A stretch of DNA of 64,000 nt from Microbulbifer variabilis ATCC 700307 (GTDB lineage Bacteria; Pseudomonadota; Gammaproteobacteria; Pseudomonadales; Cellvibrionaceae), in NCBI RefSeq assembly GCF_000380565.1, contig NZ_AQYJ01000025.1, forward strand, positions 248,001 to 312,000. Reading direction: 5' to 3'. The notes beneath the pieces are model-generated. The model was not told where the DNA came from and ran no database searches. It worked only from the letters and a program-made list of their open reading frames with translations. Position numbers and translations under genes: made by a program. Below are positions 29,516 to 38,302 of the stretch, one piece after another (within the stretch, counting starts at the first letter, position 1; every line of letters begins with the position of its first letter).

Positions 29516-31012
29516 TCAACCAAACCACAACTTCAGTAAGTATTCAGGATTTACTCTCTCACCTTGTTTTATCAGCTCAAAGTGAAGATGAGGGCCTGTT
29601 ACTTTTCCAGTATTACCAACTGTTCCAATCTTCTGCCCCATTTTTATACTTTGTCCTACCTTTACTTCCCTAGTATCTAAATGTGAGTAAAGTGTTTGGA
29701 TGTTTTGCCCATGATCAATGATAATAATCTTTCCATAATTTTTGTGCCTATAGTGATCAGTTGAAACGATAACAACTCCTCCAGCAGGAGCTACTATCTC
29801 TGTACCGAGCGGCGCAGCAAAATCAGTGCCTCGATGTGAATTATTTCTAACTTTATTTAAATCGCCAAATAGGCTACTGATACGAGCATTTTGAATTGGC
29901 ACCATCCAATTCTCTACTTCAGGATTAACTATCGACAGGCTTGGTTTTGCCATAGCCCCCACAACTGTAAAAAACACTGTAAAGAATATAAGTGATACCC
30001 TTAAAACTCCCATTTTAAACTTGTTAGATGAAGCACTCTCTTGAGCAGCATCTCTAATATTTAACATTCTCTTTTTAATCAAGGATAACTGGCTGGTCTT
30101 ATCAAACATTGAGAAAGCCACAACACCATTGCGATTATCTGGCCCCGAACACTCCTGTAGTGTGCGAAGCATTGCTTGAGCGTATACTTTGCCTAAACCC
30201 ATACCAGCGGTCCTCAAAACCTCTCGATCGCAACTTAGCTCAATAGCCCACGACAATTGTTCTTTAAACCACTTCAAAAATGGAATAAACCATAAAAAAC
30301 AGCCCAATATATGAGCAGCCATAATCAACATCGGGTCATGTCTTCTTATATGTGTTAGCTCATGCTCCATTACTAGCTGCTTTTGTCCTACATCCATCGA
30401 TAATAAGTAACTAGGCAAAACGAGATTCAACTTGAAAAGACCGAAAACAAATGGAGAGCACTTAGCCTCTGTAACAATCACTCGTACATTGTTCTTAGAC
30501 AAGTATTCATATTGCGCGCTAGTTAATAGGCTACCAATGACTTTTTTCTTAATCACTGTTTTAGCCGTTATCTCTAAGCCTCTAAGCAGCCGATAATGCC
30601 GTCGAAACATCAATGATAGGCTCAGTAATGTTCCACTAATATAAAAAATCAACCAGCCGCTGGCCAAAATATCGATATCACTTAACTTTCGCGCTCCATC
30701 CTCCAATAAAGGGCTTGCCCCCAGACGATGGCCAAGATTTACATCGAGTGGAGCGACTTCATAACTGACTTCCGGTACCAACCCTGTTGGTGAGATATCC
30801 AACAATTGCGAAAGGAAGAATGGCAAGCTAATCACGCATAAAGTACATATCCAGAAGCTACGCCAGTAGTAAACAATCTTAATCCTGGTGCTAACCAGAG
30901 AGGATATTCCCCTTACAACGATATATATGAGGCATGCCCAAAGAAAAGAAAATATAGATACAACCAGAAGATTGAAGGCAAAGGGTGACAAAGAGGATAT
31001 TAATTCCAACAT
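29516..31012 (-). CDS. BlaR1/MecR1-type M56 membrane protease fused to an M23 (LytM) domain
   Basis: 498 residues. Three N-terminal membrane helices (about 11-34, 49-70, 115-137), a cytosol-facing M56 metalloprotease with H-E-L-T-H at 217-221 and downstream E-L-S-C-D-R-E (about 258-264), a hydrophobic stretch near 228-246, another helix (336-354), and then, in place of the penicillin-binding sensor of BlaR1, a periplasmic M23 domain (about 370-498) with intact zinc ligands H393, D397 and H-L-H-F-E (475-479). It follows blaI by 21 bases. Inference: it reads cell-wall state through the LytM domain and inactivates the BlaI repressor by proteolysis. The fusion has no active-site S-x-x-K sensor. 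Confidence 0.88.
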   Translation of the reverse strand: MLELISSLSPFAFNLLVVSIFSFLWACLIYIVVRGISSLVSTRIKIVYYWRSFWICTLCVISLPFFLSQLLDISPTGLVPEVSYEVAPLDVNLGHRLGASPLLEDGARKLSDIDILASGWLIFYISGTLLSLSLMFRRHYRLLRGLEITAKTVIKKKVIGSLLTSAQYEYLSKNNVRVIVTEAKCSPFVFGLFKLNLVLPSYLLSMDVGQKQLVMEHELTHIRRHDPMLIMAAHILGCFLWFIPFLKWFKEQLSWAIELSCDREVLRTAGMGLGKVYAQAMLRTLQECSGPDNRNGVVAFSMFDKTSQLSLIKKRMLNIRDAAQESASSNKFKMGVLRVSLIFFTVFFTVVGAMAKPSLSIVNPEVENWMVPIQNARISSLFGDLNKVRNNSHRGTDFAAPLGTEIVAPAGGVVIVSTDHYRHKNYGKIIIIDHGQNIQTLYSHLDTREVKVGQSIKMGQKIGTVGNTGKVTGPHLHFELIKQGERVNPEYLLKLWFG

Positions 31013-31033
31013 ATTACTTCACGCCTCTTGCCT

Positions 31034-31411
31034 TCAATCTGCATCTGGCCAGCTATTCAACATTTCTTGCAGTTCTTCCAGTTCCTTTTCATCCACTAGC
31101 TTACTGTTAGCAAACATGGCTATAGGAAGAGGGCCATCCAGCTCAAGAACCCGCGTTGCAAAGTCAGTAGCATAGTGAGCTAGTGTTTCAACCTTATCGA
31201 GAGCCGCCTTATAGACCTGAATACCATGCACCTCAGACTGAATCACAAGTGATTTATCACGCATTCTGTCCAGCGTTTTTCGGGTGGATGAATAGGACCA
31301 TTGGAGTTCAGATTTCACCTTTTCATGTATTTCTCTTGCACTAAGGGGACTTTGCTTCCAGAGCGCTTTCAGCAGAGCCAACTCAGTGGGGGAAGGTTTA
31401 ATTTCTTTCAT
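31034..31411 (-). CDS. BlaI/MecI/CopY-family transcriptional repressor
   Basis: 125 residues: winged helix (about 8-75; P-L-S-A-R-E-I-H-E-K-V and S-S-T-R-K-T-L-D-R-M-R-D-K as recognition part) and a short C-terminal dimerisation helix bundle. In Staphylococcus/Bacillus the partner M56 protease cuts this protein near the wing to derepress the operon. First gene of a three-gene unit with the M56-M23 fusion and an M23 peptidase. A palindrome suited to a dimer lies 52-69 bases upstream. Confidence 0.88.
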   Translation of the reverse strand: MKEIKPSPTELALLKALWKQSPLSAREIHEKVKSELQWSYSSTRKTLDRMRDKSLVIQSEVHGIQVYKAALDKVETLAHYATDFATRVLELDGPLPIAMFANSKLVDEKELEELQEMLNSWPDAD

Positions 31412-31462
31412 TTATTTTATTCTCGCGACACTTGGTGTATTTCCGCTACACAGAAGGCAAGT

Positions 31463-31480
31463 ATGCGACAAGTGTCGCAT
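31463..31480. promoter_or_regulatory. Putative BlaI operator
   Basis: ATGCGACA-AG-TGTCGCAT, perfect 8-bp arms around a 2-base centre. A diverged copy of the motif (GCGACACTTGGTGTA) lies at 31425-31439, between it and the blaI start. Position and symmetry fit an autoregulatory BlaI dimer site; the half-site differs from the staphylococcal TACA/TGTA consensus. Confidence 0.6.
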
Positions 31481-31506
31481 TGCGTCAAATCTCAAGTTAT
31501 GACAAA

Positions 31507-31543
31507 TGCCTGCCTTTGATTGATTTTTAATCAAAGGCAGGCA
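31507..31543. repeat. Perfect 15-bp inverted repeat (hairpin)
   Basis: TGCCTGCCTTTGATT and its exact complement flank a 7-base loop (GATTTTT). Neither strand has a clear T-run after the stem. It lies just outside the BlaI operator. Confidence 0.85.
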
Positions 31544-31868
31544 ATAGAGAGGACTCTTAATAAAAGTTACTACGCATAAAATATTTAGAGGCGCTGACCC
31601 AGCGACTAAAAGGAGTAGTGCAAAAGAGAAGTAACAGGCTAAAAAGAGCAGCTATGCATAAGCATTCATAAAGGCGATACGAAACAATCTGATTAACTCC
31701 GCTTCACGGTTTTTAGAACTAACCCCAATGGAGAGGAATCGGGATACCTACCGCCCCTGGGGTAACCATGGTTTAAACCTGCCGTAAGAATTTTATTCTT
31801 GCACATCGGAAATCATCTGTGTACTTCCCATATTTAAAGATAGCCTTTTTAAAAACGCCTTCTAATTC
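31544..31868. other. Intergenic spacer with a second hairpin
   Basis: Carries TTTAG-AGG-CGCTG-ACC-CAGCG-A-CTAAA (31584-31610), a two-part stem with an asymmetric bulge. No gene is seen on either strand. Confidence 0.4.
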
Positions 31869-32281
31869 CTAACCAGATTTTTCCAAAACTCTTATCGACG
31901 CTCTATTTTCAGGTGCTACTGAAGCAAACAGCCCAACGATGGGTCCCTTTGAAAAGATATAATTAATAAATTTATCAAGGGCTGTAGATCCAATTCCCTT
32001 TCCCCAGAAATCACGAGCAATCCAGCACCCCATTTATGCAGAGTGAACATGCTCATTAGCTTGACTATTAGCAATAATTGCCCCGCAAAAAATTCCTTCA
32101 AACTCAATAATTTTTACAATCCCAATTTCTTTACTTCCGGTACGTACCCACCATTCAGCATCTTTAAGTATATAGGGTTGAGGTATTTTGGATGACAGGC
32201 ATTTAATCGTTTGTTTGTCATTCAGGTATTGGGCTAACAATGCTTCGTCCGCTTCGCTCAAACCTCTAAGCTTAATTATTT
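31869..32281 (-). pseudogene. GNAT N-acetyltransferase, frameshifted and truncated
   Basis: Reading two frames gives a GNAT protein. The first piece (about 32281-32043) runs I-K-L-R-G-L-S-E-A-D-E, S-S-K-I-P-Q-P-Y, D-A-E-W-W and ends at a stop near 32040. After a frameshift the second piece resumes with G-C-W-I-A-R-D-F-W-G-K-G-I-G-S-T-A, the acetyl-CoA-binding motif A, and continues A-P-E-N-R-A-S-I-R-V-L-E-K-S-G to a premature TAG at 31869-31871. No ATG fits the expected N-terminus. Resembles RimJ-type small-molecule/ribosomal acetyltransferases. Not expected to be functional. Confidence 0.75.
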
Positions 32282-32337
32282 ATCACGCACCAGCGTGTTT
32301 AATTGCTCCAGACTGTTCCCGCCGAGCCCTACGTTTA

Positions 32338-32690
32338 TCAAGAGTCATCATCAGAGCGCACCTGATCCAATTGCCCAAGTGCAAATTTTCCCCTCTCAGA
32401 TACGGAATCTGACTTATCACTAGCAAAATGCTCAGCTAATCTCCGTCCCTCTTGTCCTAACTTATCAAAGCCCCTGATTAGGAATTCAGCTGAAACACGC
32501 CTTACAAAGGAAGAGGGATCTAATGCAGTTTTTTTAACAAGGAAAGCACTGCTATAGCTCTATCTAACTTCCTCTCTGCAACAACAGCTTGCACTCCACC
32601 TTCACAGTAACGAATATCCGTCTATACCCACTACTTTGGAAGTAAAAGGCCTATAGCTTGTTTATTGAGTGCTTGAGTTTGCATCTTACT
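32338..32690 (-). pseudogene. Decayed gene of unknown family
   Basis: Protein-like sequence runs on the minus strand from about 32690 to the TGA at 32338-32340, but with in-frame stops near 32637 and 32628 and a frameshift at a run of seven T (about 32529-32535). Recognisable stretches: D-I-R-Y-C-E-G-G-V-Q-A-V-V-A-E-R, A-I-A-V-L-S-L-L-K-K, then D-P-S-S-F-V-R-R-V-S-A-E-F and R-L-A-E-H-F-A-S-D-K. The helical, repeat-like look recalls small HEAT-type lipoproteins, but I cannot name it. It directly adjoins the GNAT relic. Confidence 0.5.
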
Positions 32691-32708
32691 TGAATCCACA
32701 AACCCAAA

Positions 32709-33419
32709 TTATACCCCAAAAACATATTTACCTTGCTCCACCTCAACATTTGGTGGCCTGCCATGAACCAGGAAGTACTTATAGCCACCTTGCAAATTTC
32801 TCCAAAATTCATACCACCTATGATCCCGATACTTATCTAAATTTTCATCTGTCAATTTGAACGGAAAAGCATGCACCCTGAAGAACGGCTGCCCCCCTTT
32901 GAGAGCTTCTGTTGCCAATGTATATATTTCATTAATATTAGTATCTGTCATGGCATAACAACCAATAGAAACGCAATCACCATGAACCATTAAAGCGCTG
33001 CCTGTCCTACCCTGCATACGGTCATATTTATTCGGGTAGCCTAAGTTAAATGACAGGTGGAATTGACTCCAAGGATTTAAGCGACCTGCGTTAACAAAGT
33101 AAAACCCTTCAGGGCTTTGTAGATCCCCCTCCTGTTCTTTTGGCCCCAAATCTCCGGAGTAGGCACATATCTCATACTCTTTGAATAGCTTGAACTTTCC
33201 ATCATTAGACTCCATCCAAAGCTCCAAAGTGCTTGCCCCTTTGAAAATCCTGATGAAAATCGGGGCGCCATACTCCAAGTTTTGTGCAGTCAGCTCACTC
33301 ATGAGCCTACTCTTTACACTCTTAGTAGCAGCTTCAGATCGCTCACTCGAGGGAAGCGTGGAAGCCACTACCTCTCCAACTAAGAAGCTTAAAACCAAAA
33401 ATAAAGTTAAGTTATTCAT
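32709..33419 (-). CDS. L,D-transpeptidase (YkuD family, YafK/DpaA-like)
   Basis: 236 residues from the ATG at 33419. Signal peptide of about 19 residues (V-V-A-S). The YkuD domain has H146 in L-M-V-H-G and C154 in S-I-G-C-Y-A-M. The segment Q-S-P-E-G-F-Y-F-V-N-A-G-R-L-N-P and H-L-S-F-N-L-G-Y-P-N-x-Y-D place it near E. coli YafK (DpaA), which cleaves the Lpp-peptidoglycan bond. Distinct from the shorter enzyme at 20420-20893. No operon partner. Confidence 0.9.
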   Translation of the reverse strand: MNNLTLFLVLSFLVGEVVASTLPSSERSEAATKSVKSRLMSELTAQNLEYGAPIFIRIFKGASTLELWMESNDGKFKLFKEYEICAYSGDLGPKEQEGDLQSPEGFYFVNAGRLNPWSQFHLSFNLGYPNKYDRMQGRTGSALMVHGDCVSIGCYAMTDTNINEIYTLATEALKGGQPFFRVHAFPFKLTDENLDKYRDHRWYEFWRNLQGGYKYFLVHGRPPNVEVEQGKYVFGV

Positions 33420-33815
33420 TTTCCTAAACAAGTAAAAACAAGAATCTGTGGCTTTGAAAAAATCGCATCAAGAATTTTCAGTTATCCAATTGTTACTATT
33501 TTGATAGGCATTACCAGTTCAAAGAACTAATCACTGTACATATTTTCTAGTGAAGGCCAATTTCGGGCAATCACTTTATTCAATTTCACTGGCACGGCAT
33601 TTACTGATAGATAAATAGTCAATCTGTTAACATTCTGAATGCCTACCGTTTATTTCAACTTTATCTGACAATTCAAAGGGCACCTCAATTTATTCTTTGA
33701 GTTCATGACACTTATTGCACGCAAAGCCCTATAAAAAAGCCAAATGATCTCTCACGCGGCTATCTGCAGATATAAAGCACCTGGAAACCACTAACTATAC
33801 TTAAGCATATAGTCA
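33420..33815. other. AT-rich spacer between L,D-transpeptidase and RND genes
   Basis: Presumed L,D-transpeptidase promoter plus the 3' end of the efflux operon. A short inverted repeat (CTATA-N8-TATAG, about 33794-33811) follows the RND stop. No gene and no clear terminator seen. Confidence 0.4.
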
Positions 33816-36800
33816 CTATGCCACTACAACTGTTCCCTTGTGAGACGAATCTGCTTTTTCTTCCTCTTCTTGTGGCTCAGTAAACCCAAAGTCTTCCAGT
33901 ATCCCATACAGTGCTGGAAGCACCAGCAATATTAAAATGGTTGAGCTGCTGATACCAAATACAATACTGGTTACCAGAGGCACTAACACCTGGGCCTGTA
34001 AGCTCGTTTCAAACAGCAGGGGTAAGAGGCCAGCAATAGTTGTAAGCGAGGTTAGGAAGATTGCCCGGAAGCGGTCGCGACTGGCCTGGCTTGCAGCACT
34101 GTGCACGGCCATACCCTCACGTACTCGCCGTTTTACAAATTCCACCAACAAGATGGAATCATTCACCACTATGCCAGCAAGGGAAACAAATCCCATCATG
34201 CTGGGCATAGACATATTCTGCCCCATTAGCAGGTGCCCCCAGATTACGCCGATCAGCGCCAACGGAATCGCAACCAATACGATAAAGGGCTCCACATAGC
34301 TGCGGAATTGCAAAGACAAAATCAGGTATATGCCAATAGCACCTATCAGGAGTGCGCGCCCTATGGATTTACCGGTTACTTCACTGTTCTTCAACTCCCC
34401 CTGCATATCCACACGCAGACCGGGGAACTCTTCCGTGAGCTCTTCCAGAAATTTTTGCTTGGTATCCCCAAGTACCTGCCCTGCGTTAGCCTTCTCGGTG
34501 AAAACATCGGCGTACACGCTCACAACACGTTCACCATCTACGCGCTGAATGCGCGCATAATCCCGATTCATTTCAATATCTGCAACGGCTATCAAAGGGA
34601 CCCGCTGCTTGGTAACCGGGTGAATAATTACCAGTTCATCGAAGCGACTAAGAGCTCCACGGGAATCCGCATCCATACGCACTTGAATCTCATAGGTTTC
34701 CCCAAGGTATTGAACTTCATCGATCTCCATACCCTGGTAAGCGGCACGTAGCTGGTTCGCAACATTGCTGGCATCTAACCCGGAAGCGTATGCACCTTCA
34801 CGCATTTTTACAGTTAATTGCGGCTTCCCTGGGCGCAAGTCATCCACTACATTCACCACACCGTCGTATCCGCGCAGCCAGTTTTGCAGACGGATAGAGG
34901 CTGCTTTCAGTTGATCCAGTTCCAGCCCGGCAAGGCGCAAGTGGATGGCACGACCTGCGGGACCGAGAGCGGGCTCTTTGTAAAGTATGGCGATGGCTCC
35001 CGGTGTTTCACCAGCAGCCTCTCGCCAGGCGTGGCGCAATTCATCCATACTGGTATTGCGCCCCTCTGCTGCAAGTAGGTCCACATTAATAGTGGCCACA
35101 TGAGGCCCAGTTTCAAAAGCATCTCCATTTACGCCGAAGGTTACGCTGGTATGATTTACAAGGGGTGCGCTTTCATTTCCAGAAAGTTCATTGGCAACCC
35201 GGTCTAAAGCATCTAACTGCCTTTCAACCAGGCTTTCCATATCTACCAGAGAAGTCCCCTGGGGCATCAGAATACGGGCCTGTAAAAGATCCCCCTCAAG
35301 AGTTGGAAACCCCTGAAACTTTACAACCCCGGCAGGCAGCAAGCTCACCGTTAAAAAGAACAGGCCCAGCACACCCCCAACAAAGGCGTAGCGATATTTA
35401 ACAGCCCAGTCTGCCGCGCGGCCCATGCTCTCACGCCAGCCTTCAAAGCGCTGAGCGAAAGCCTGTTTCCAGGCTGGCGTACGGCTTTCTTGATCGAGTG
35501 CATGGCGCAGGTGCGCCGGTAAAATTAAGAAGGCTTCCACCAAGCTCACAAGCAGAACAGAAATCAGGACAATCGGCAGTACCTTAAGCACCTGCCCCAT
35601 ATCTCCCTTAATAAAAATCAGCCCACCAAATACCATCACAGTAGTAGCGAAGGAGGACAACACCCCGCGAGCTACACGCTTGGTACCATTGACAACTGCT
35701 TCGAGCGGAGAAAGACCATCGCGGTGTTCACTAGCGATGCTTTCCGAGAGCACGATGGCATCATCCATCAAAATACCGATGGCAATCAGTAAACCTACCA
35801 GGCTGATCATATTAATGGACACACCCATGGCAGTAATCAGCGCAAAAGAGCCGAGGAAAGATACCGGTAACCCCATCACCACCCAAAATACATAGCGGCC
35901 ACTAAAGAAAAGATACAAGGCGAGAGCCACCAGGATCAGGCCCTGCCAGGCATTAGAGATGATCATTTGCAGGCGATCTGCGACGATGGAAGCACTATCT
36001 TGGGTGAGGGTCATCTTCATACCCTCTGGCAACTTTTCATTTTCGCGATCAACAAAAGTGCTTACGGCTTCCAGTACGCGCAGGCTGTCATCTACGCTGT
36101 TCTTTTCAACATTGAGCAATGCTGCGCGGTGGCCATCGAAAGTAATCTTGTCTTCCGCCAATTCAAAGTCATCATAAATTTTCGCAATATCACCGAGACG
36201 CACTTCAGCTCTATCATCACCTTTAATAACAACCAGGTTTTCCAGCTCTTCCACAGTGCGGCGTTCTTCAGTAAAGCGCACCTGATATTCACGATCCGGT
36301 GTAGATACTTTGCCGGCTGGCATATCGACCGCTTGCTGATCGATAATATTGGCCAGTTCCATCACACTGAGCCCGTACTGGCGCAGGTTGTAATCAGAGA
36401 TTTCGATCTGTAGTTGGTGGTCCGAGAAACCCGAGATTCGGACGATCGGTATAGCGGGGTCACGCAGTAATTCACGGCGGTAGTGCTCTGCCATCTGGTT
36501 CAGTTGCGGCAATGGCAGGTCAGCACTAATAGCAATACTGACAACCCCTTGAGTACGCCCCAGCTCTTCAATTACCGGGCGCTCGCTCTCTGCTGGCAGG
36601 GAGTCGATGCCGTCTACCGCAGATTCAACATCCGCAAGAAACTGGTTCATATCACCAGTTTCTTGCATTTTTAGGGTCATCAGGCCTAGGTTGTCTTTCG
36701 CTTCACACAAACGCTCATCAACAAAGCTAATCCCATCGGTGGCCTCTTCCAATGGAAGACAAATACTATCTTCCACCTCAGCAGCTGCAGCACCGGCATA

Positions 36801-36944
36801 AGGAACAGAAACCTGCACCTCAAACTTATCGATTTCCGGCATGGTTTCGCGTTTCATACTGGGCAGGACAAACAGGCCACTCAACATCAGCGCTACCATC
36901 AGCAAGTTGGCCGCAGTAGGGTGGCCGGCAAAAAAACGAATCAC
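33816..36944 (-). CDS. RND efflux pump inner-membrane permease (HAE1 family), operon 1
   Basis: 1042 residues, AcrB-superfamily length. One N-terminal helix (F-A-G-H-P-T-A-A-N-L-L-M), a large periplasmic loop, six helices with G-I-L-M-D-D-A-I-V-L-S-E in TM4 (proton-relay Asp pair), a second loop and the last six helices with P-S-M-M-G-F-V-S-L-A-G-I-V-V-N-D-S. The GTG start at 36944 overlaps the MFP stop by 4 bases (GTGA), so coupled translation. It resembles the MexW/VexF-like and other proteobacterial pumps of broad specificity; substrates cannot be deduced. No OM factor in this operon, so a shared TolC-type partner is needed. Confidence 0.95.
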   Translation of the reverse strand: MIRFFAGHPTAANLLMVALMLSGLFVLPSMKRETMPEIDKFEVQVSVPYAGAAAAEVEDSICLPLEEATDGISFVDERLCEAKDNLGLMTLKMQETGDMNQFLADVESAVDGIDSLPAESERPVIEELGRTQGVVSIAISADLPLPQLNQMAEHYRRELLRDPAIPIVRISGFSDHQLQIEISDYNLRQYGLSVMELANIIDQQAVDMPAGKVSTPDREYQVRFTEERRTVEELENLVVIKGDDRAEVRLGDIAKIYDDFELAEDKITFDGHRAALLNVEKNSVDDSLRVLEAVSTFVDRENEKLPEGMKMTLTQDSASIVADRLQMIISNAWQGLILVALALYLFFSGRYVFWVVMGLPVSFLGSFALITAMGVSINMISLVGLLIAIGILMDDAIVLSESIASEHRDGLSPLEAVVNGTKRVARGVLSSFATTVMVFGGLIFIKGDMGQVLKVLPIVLISVLLVSLVEAFLILPAHLRHALDQESRTPAWKQAFAQRFEGWRESMGRAADWAVKYRYAFVGGVLGLFFLTVSLLPAGVVKFQGFPTLEGDLLQARILMPQGTSLVDMESLVERQLDALDRVANELSGNESAPLVNHTSVTFGVNGDAFETGPHVATINVDLLAAEGRNTSMDELRHAWREAAGETPGAIAILYKEPALGPAGRAIHLRLAGLELDQLKAASIRLQNWLRGYDGVVNVVDDLRPGKPQLTVKMREGAYASGLDASNVANQLRAAYQGMEIDEVQYLGETYEIQVRMDADSRGALSRFDELVIIHPVTKQRVPLIAVADIEMNRDYARIQRVDGERVVSVYADVFTEKANAGQVLGDTKQKFLEELTEEFPGLRVDMQGELKNSEVTGKSIGRALLIGAIGIYLILSLQFRSYVEPFIVLVAIPLALIGVIWGHLLMGQNMSMPSMMGFVSLAGIVVNDSILLVEFVKRRVREGMAVHSAASQASRDRFRAIFLTSLTTIAGLLPLLFETSLQAQVLVPLVTSIVFGISSSTILILLVLPALYGILEDFGFTEPQEEEEKADSSHKGTVVVA

Positions 36945-38302
36945 TGCTGCGTACCTCTTGGACTCAGCGCCACTGGCTGCTGACCGCCGGCTACAGAAAC
37001 CGCCATGCCATTAATCGCCGGAATTACATCGGTGACAATTACCTGCTCACCGGGGTTCAAACCGGCACGAATCACTGAGGTATCTCCCTGATGATAATCC
37101 ACCTGCACAGGACGAACGCGCAATTGGCCATTTTCAACCAGGTACACCCTACCCTCGTGCAATGCCCGACGAGGAATAGCCAGTGCCGACGCAGCAGGAG
37201 CAAGCAACTCTACGCGGGCATACATACCGCGAAATAGCGGTGGTTTTTCACCCGCAAGGGCTTCGCCATAGGGATCGTCAACTGCAACAACAACGGAAAG
37301 GGTACGACTGGTACTGTCAAGAGTTCCGCCCAATCGAACAACCCTGCCCTGCCACTCGTTTTCCCCTGGGCCACCGACCAGGGTGATGCGGGCCTCTAAG
37401 CCCAGCAGCATTTTGGGCAGATCATCCGGCGTTGGAGCACTGCCTTCTCCCGGCCTGAGGTTTCGCAACAGTGGGGCCACATGAACCATAGGAAGCTCTG
37501 CGGCAATCTCCACCTGCGCAAGGCCACTGGCGTCAAACAAGCGCGCGTTACCGGCTACATACTGATTTTCCTCCACATGGACGTCTCCAATACGTGCATC
37601 GAAAGGCAGGGTCACTTGGGTTCGTCCCAGGTTGTACTTACTATCACGCACCTGGGCCTCAGAGCGTGCTATCTGGGCTTCGATTACTTTGCGGCGCGTG
37701 GGAAAGAGTGACAGCTGACTGGTCTGGTTCTGCACTTCCTGGCGTAGGCGCAGCATGTTTTGCTCTTCAAGATCTACTGTGGAGCGGGAGACAGTGCCCT
37801 TGGCTACCAGCCTCCGCTTGCGCGCCAGTTCTTTTTCACCCAGCTTTAGCGCACGCTCGGCAATATCCAGAGAGCGCTGACTATTGGCTTCTTCTACATC
37901 TAACTCCTGTAAATTAGCCCGGTTAGCCGCCAGATCACTCTCAGCCTGGGCCAGGGCCAACTGATAACTGGTGTCATCAATCTTCAGAACCAGAGTACCC
38001 GCAGGAATAATATTTCCGCGCTCCAATTCTGGGGCTATGTAAACTACCCGACCGCTAATTTCAGCATTCGCCTCCAGAAATGTACTGGGCTTTACCTCGC
38101 CGTAAGCGACAGCCTTAGCTCGCAACTGCTGTTCCTGCACCTCCACCACCTTAACCGGCGTTATCAGTGCTTCTATCCCATCGTGTTTCGGTGGGCGCTT
38201 GCTCATCACCACCGCTGCAGCCAAAAACATACCAATGGTAATCAGCGCAGGTAGTGCCAGGCGACGGCTCATCTGTTTTTCCAGTTGGGCTTTAATTCTC
38301 AC
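36941..38302 (-). CDS. RND efflux periplasmic adaptor (MFP), operon 1
   Basis: 453 residues. GTG start at 38302 with AGGAGG 6 bases upstream. One N-terminal membrane anchor (about 15-33), barrel-sandwich/lipoyl halves (E-A-N-A-E-I-S-G-R-V about 80), a coiled-coil hairpin (about 125-215, E-L-A-R-K-R-R-L), the second lipoyl half and beta-barrel, and a C-terminal membrane-proximal domain (V-R-P-V-Q-V-D). Links the RND permease to the outer-membrane channel. The start overlaps the tetR stop by 11 bases. Confidence 0.93.
   Translation of the reverse strand: MRIKAQLEKQMSRRLALPALITIGMFLAAAVVMSKRPPKHDGIEALITPVKVVEVQEQQLRAKAVAYGEVKPSTFLEANAEISGRVVYIAPELERGNIIPAGTLVLKIDDTSYQLALAQAESDLAANRANLQELDVEEANSQRSLDIAERALKLGEKELARKRRLVAKGTVSRSTVDLEEQNMLRLRQEVQNQTSQLSLFPTRRKVIEAQIARSEAQVRDSKYNLGRTQVTLPFDARIGDVHVEENQYVAGNARLFDASGLAQVEIAAELPMVHVAPLLRNLRPGEGSAPTPDDLPKMLLGLEARITLVGGPGENEWQGRVVRLGGTLDSTSRTLSVVVAVDDPYGEALAGEKPPLFRGMYARVELLAPAASALAIPRRALHEGRVYLVENGQLRVRPVQVDYHQGDTSVIRAGLNPGEQVIVTDVIPAINGMAVSVAGGQQPVALSPRGTQQ

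Noticed and set aside
29516..31012. Classical BlaR1 beta-lactam receptor
   Set aside because: The C-terminal domain is M23, without the S-x-x-K and K-T-G motifs of a penicillin-binding sensor, and no beta-lactamase gene is nearby.
32284..32340. Integron attC-like or transposon-end look of the CACGC-ACCA-GCGTG stretch
   Set aside because: Lacks the paired R/L box layout of attC and no matching second end or transposase is present.
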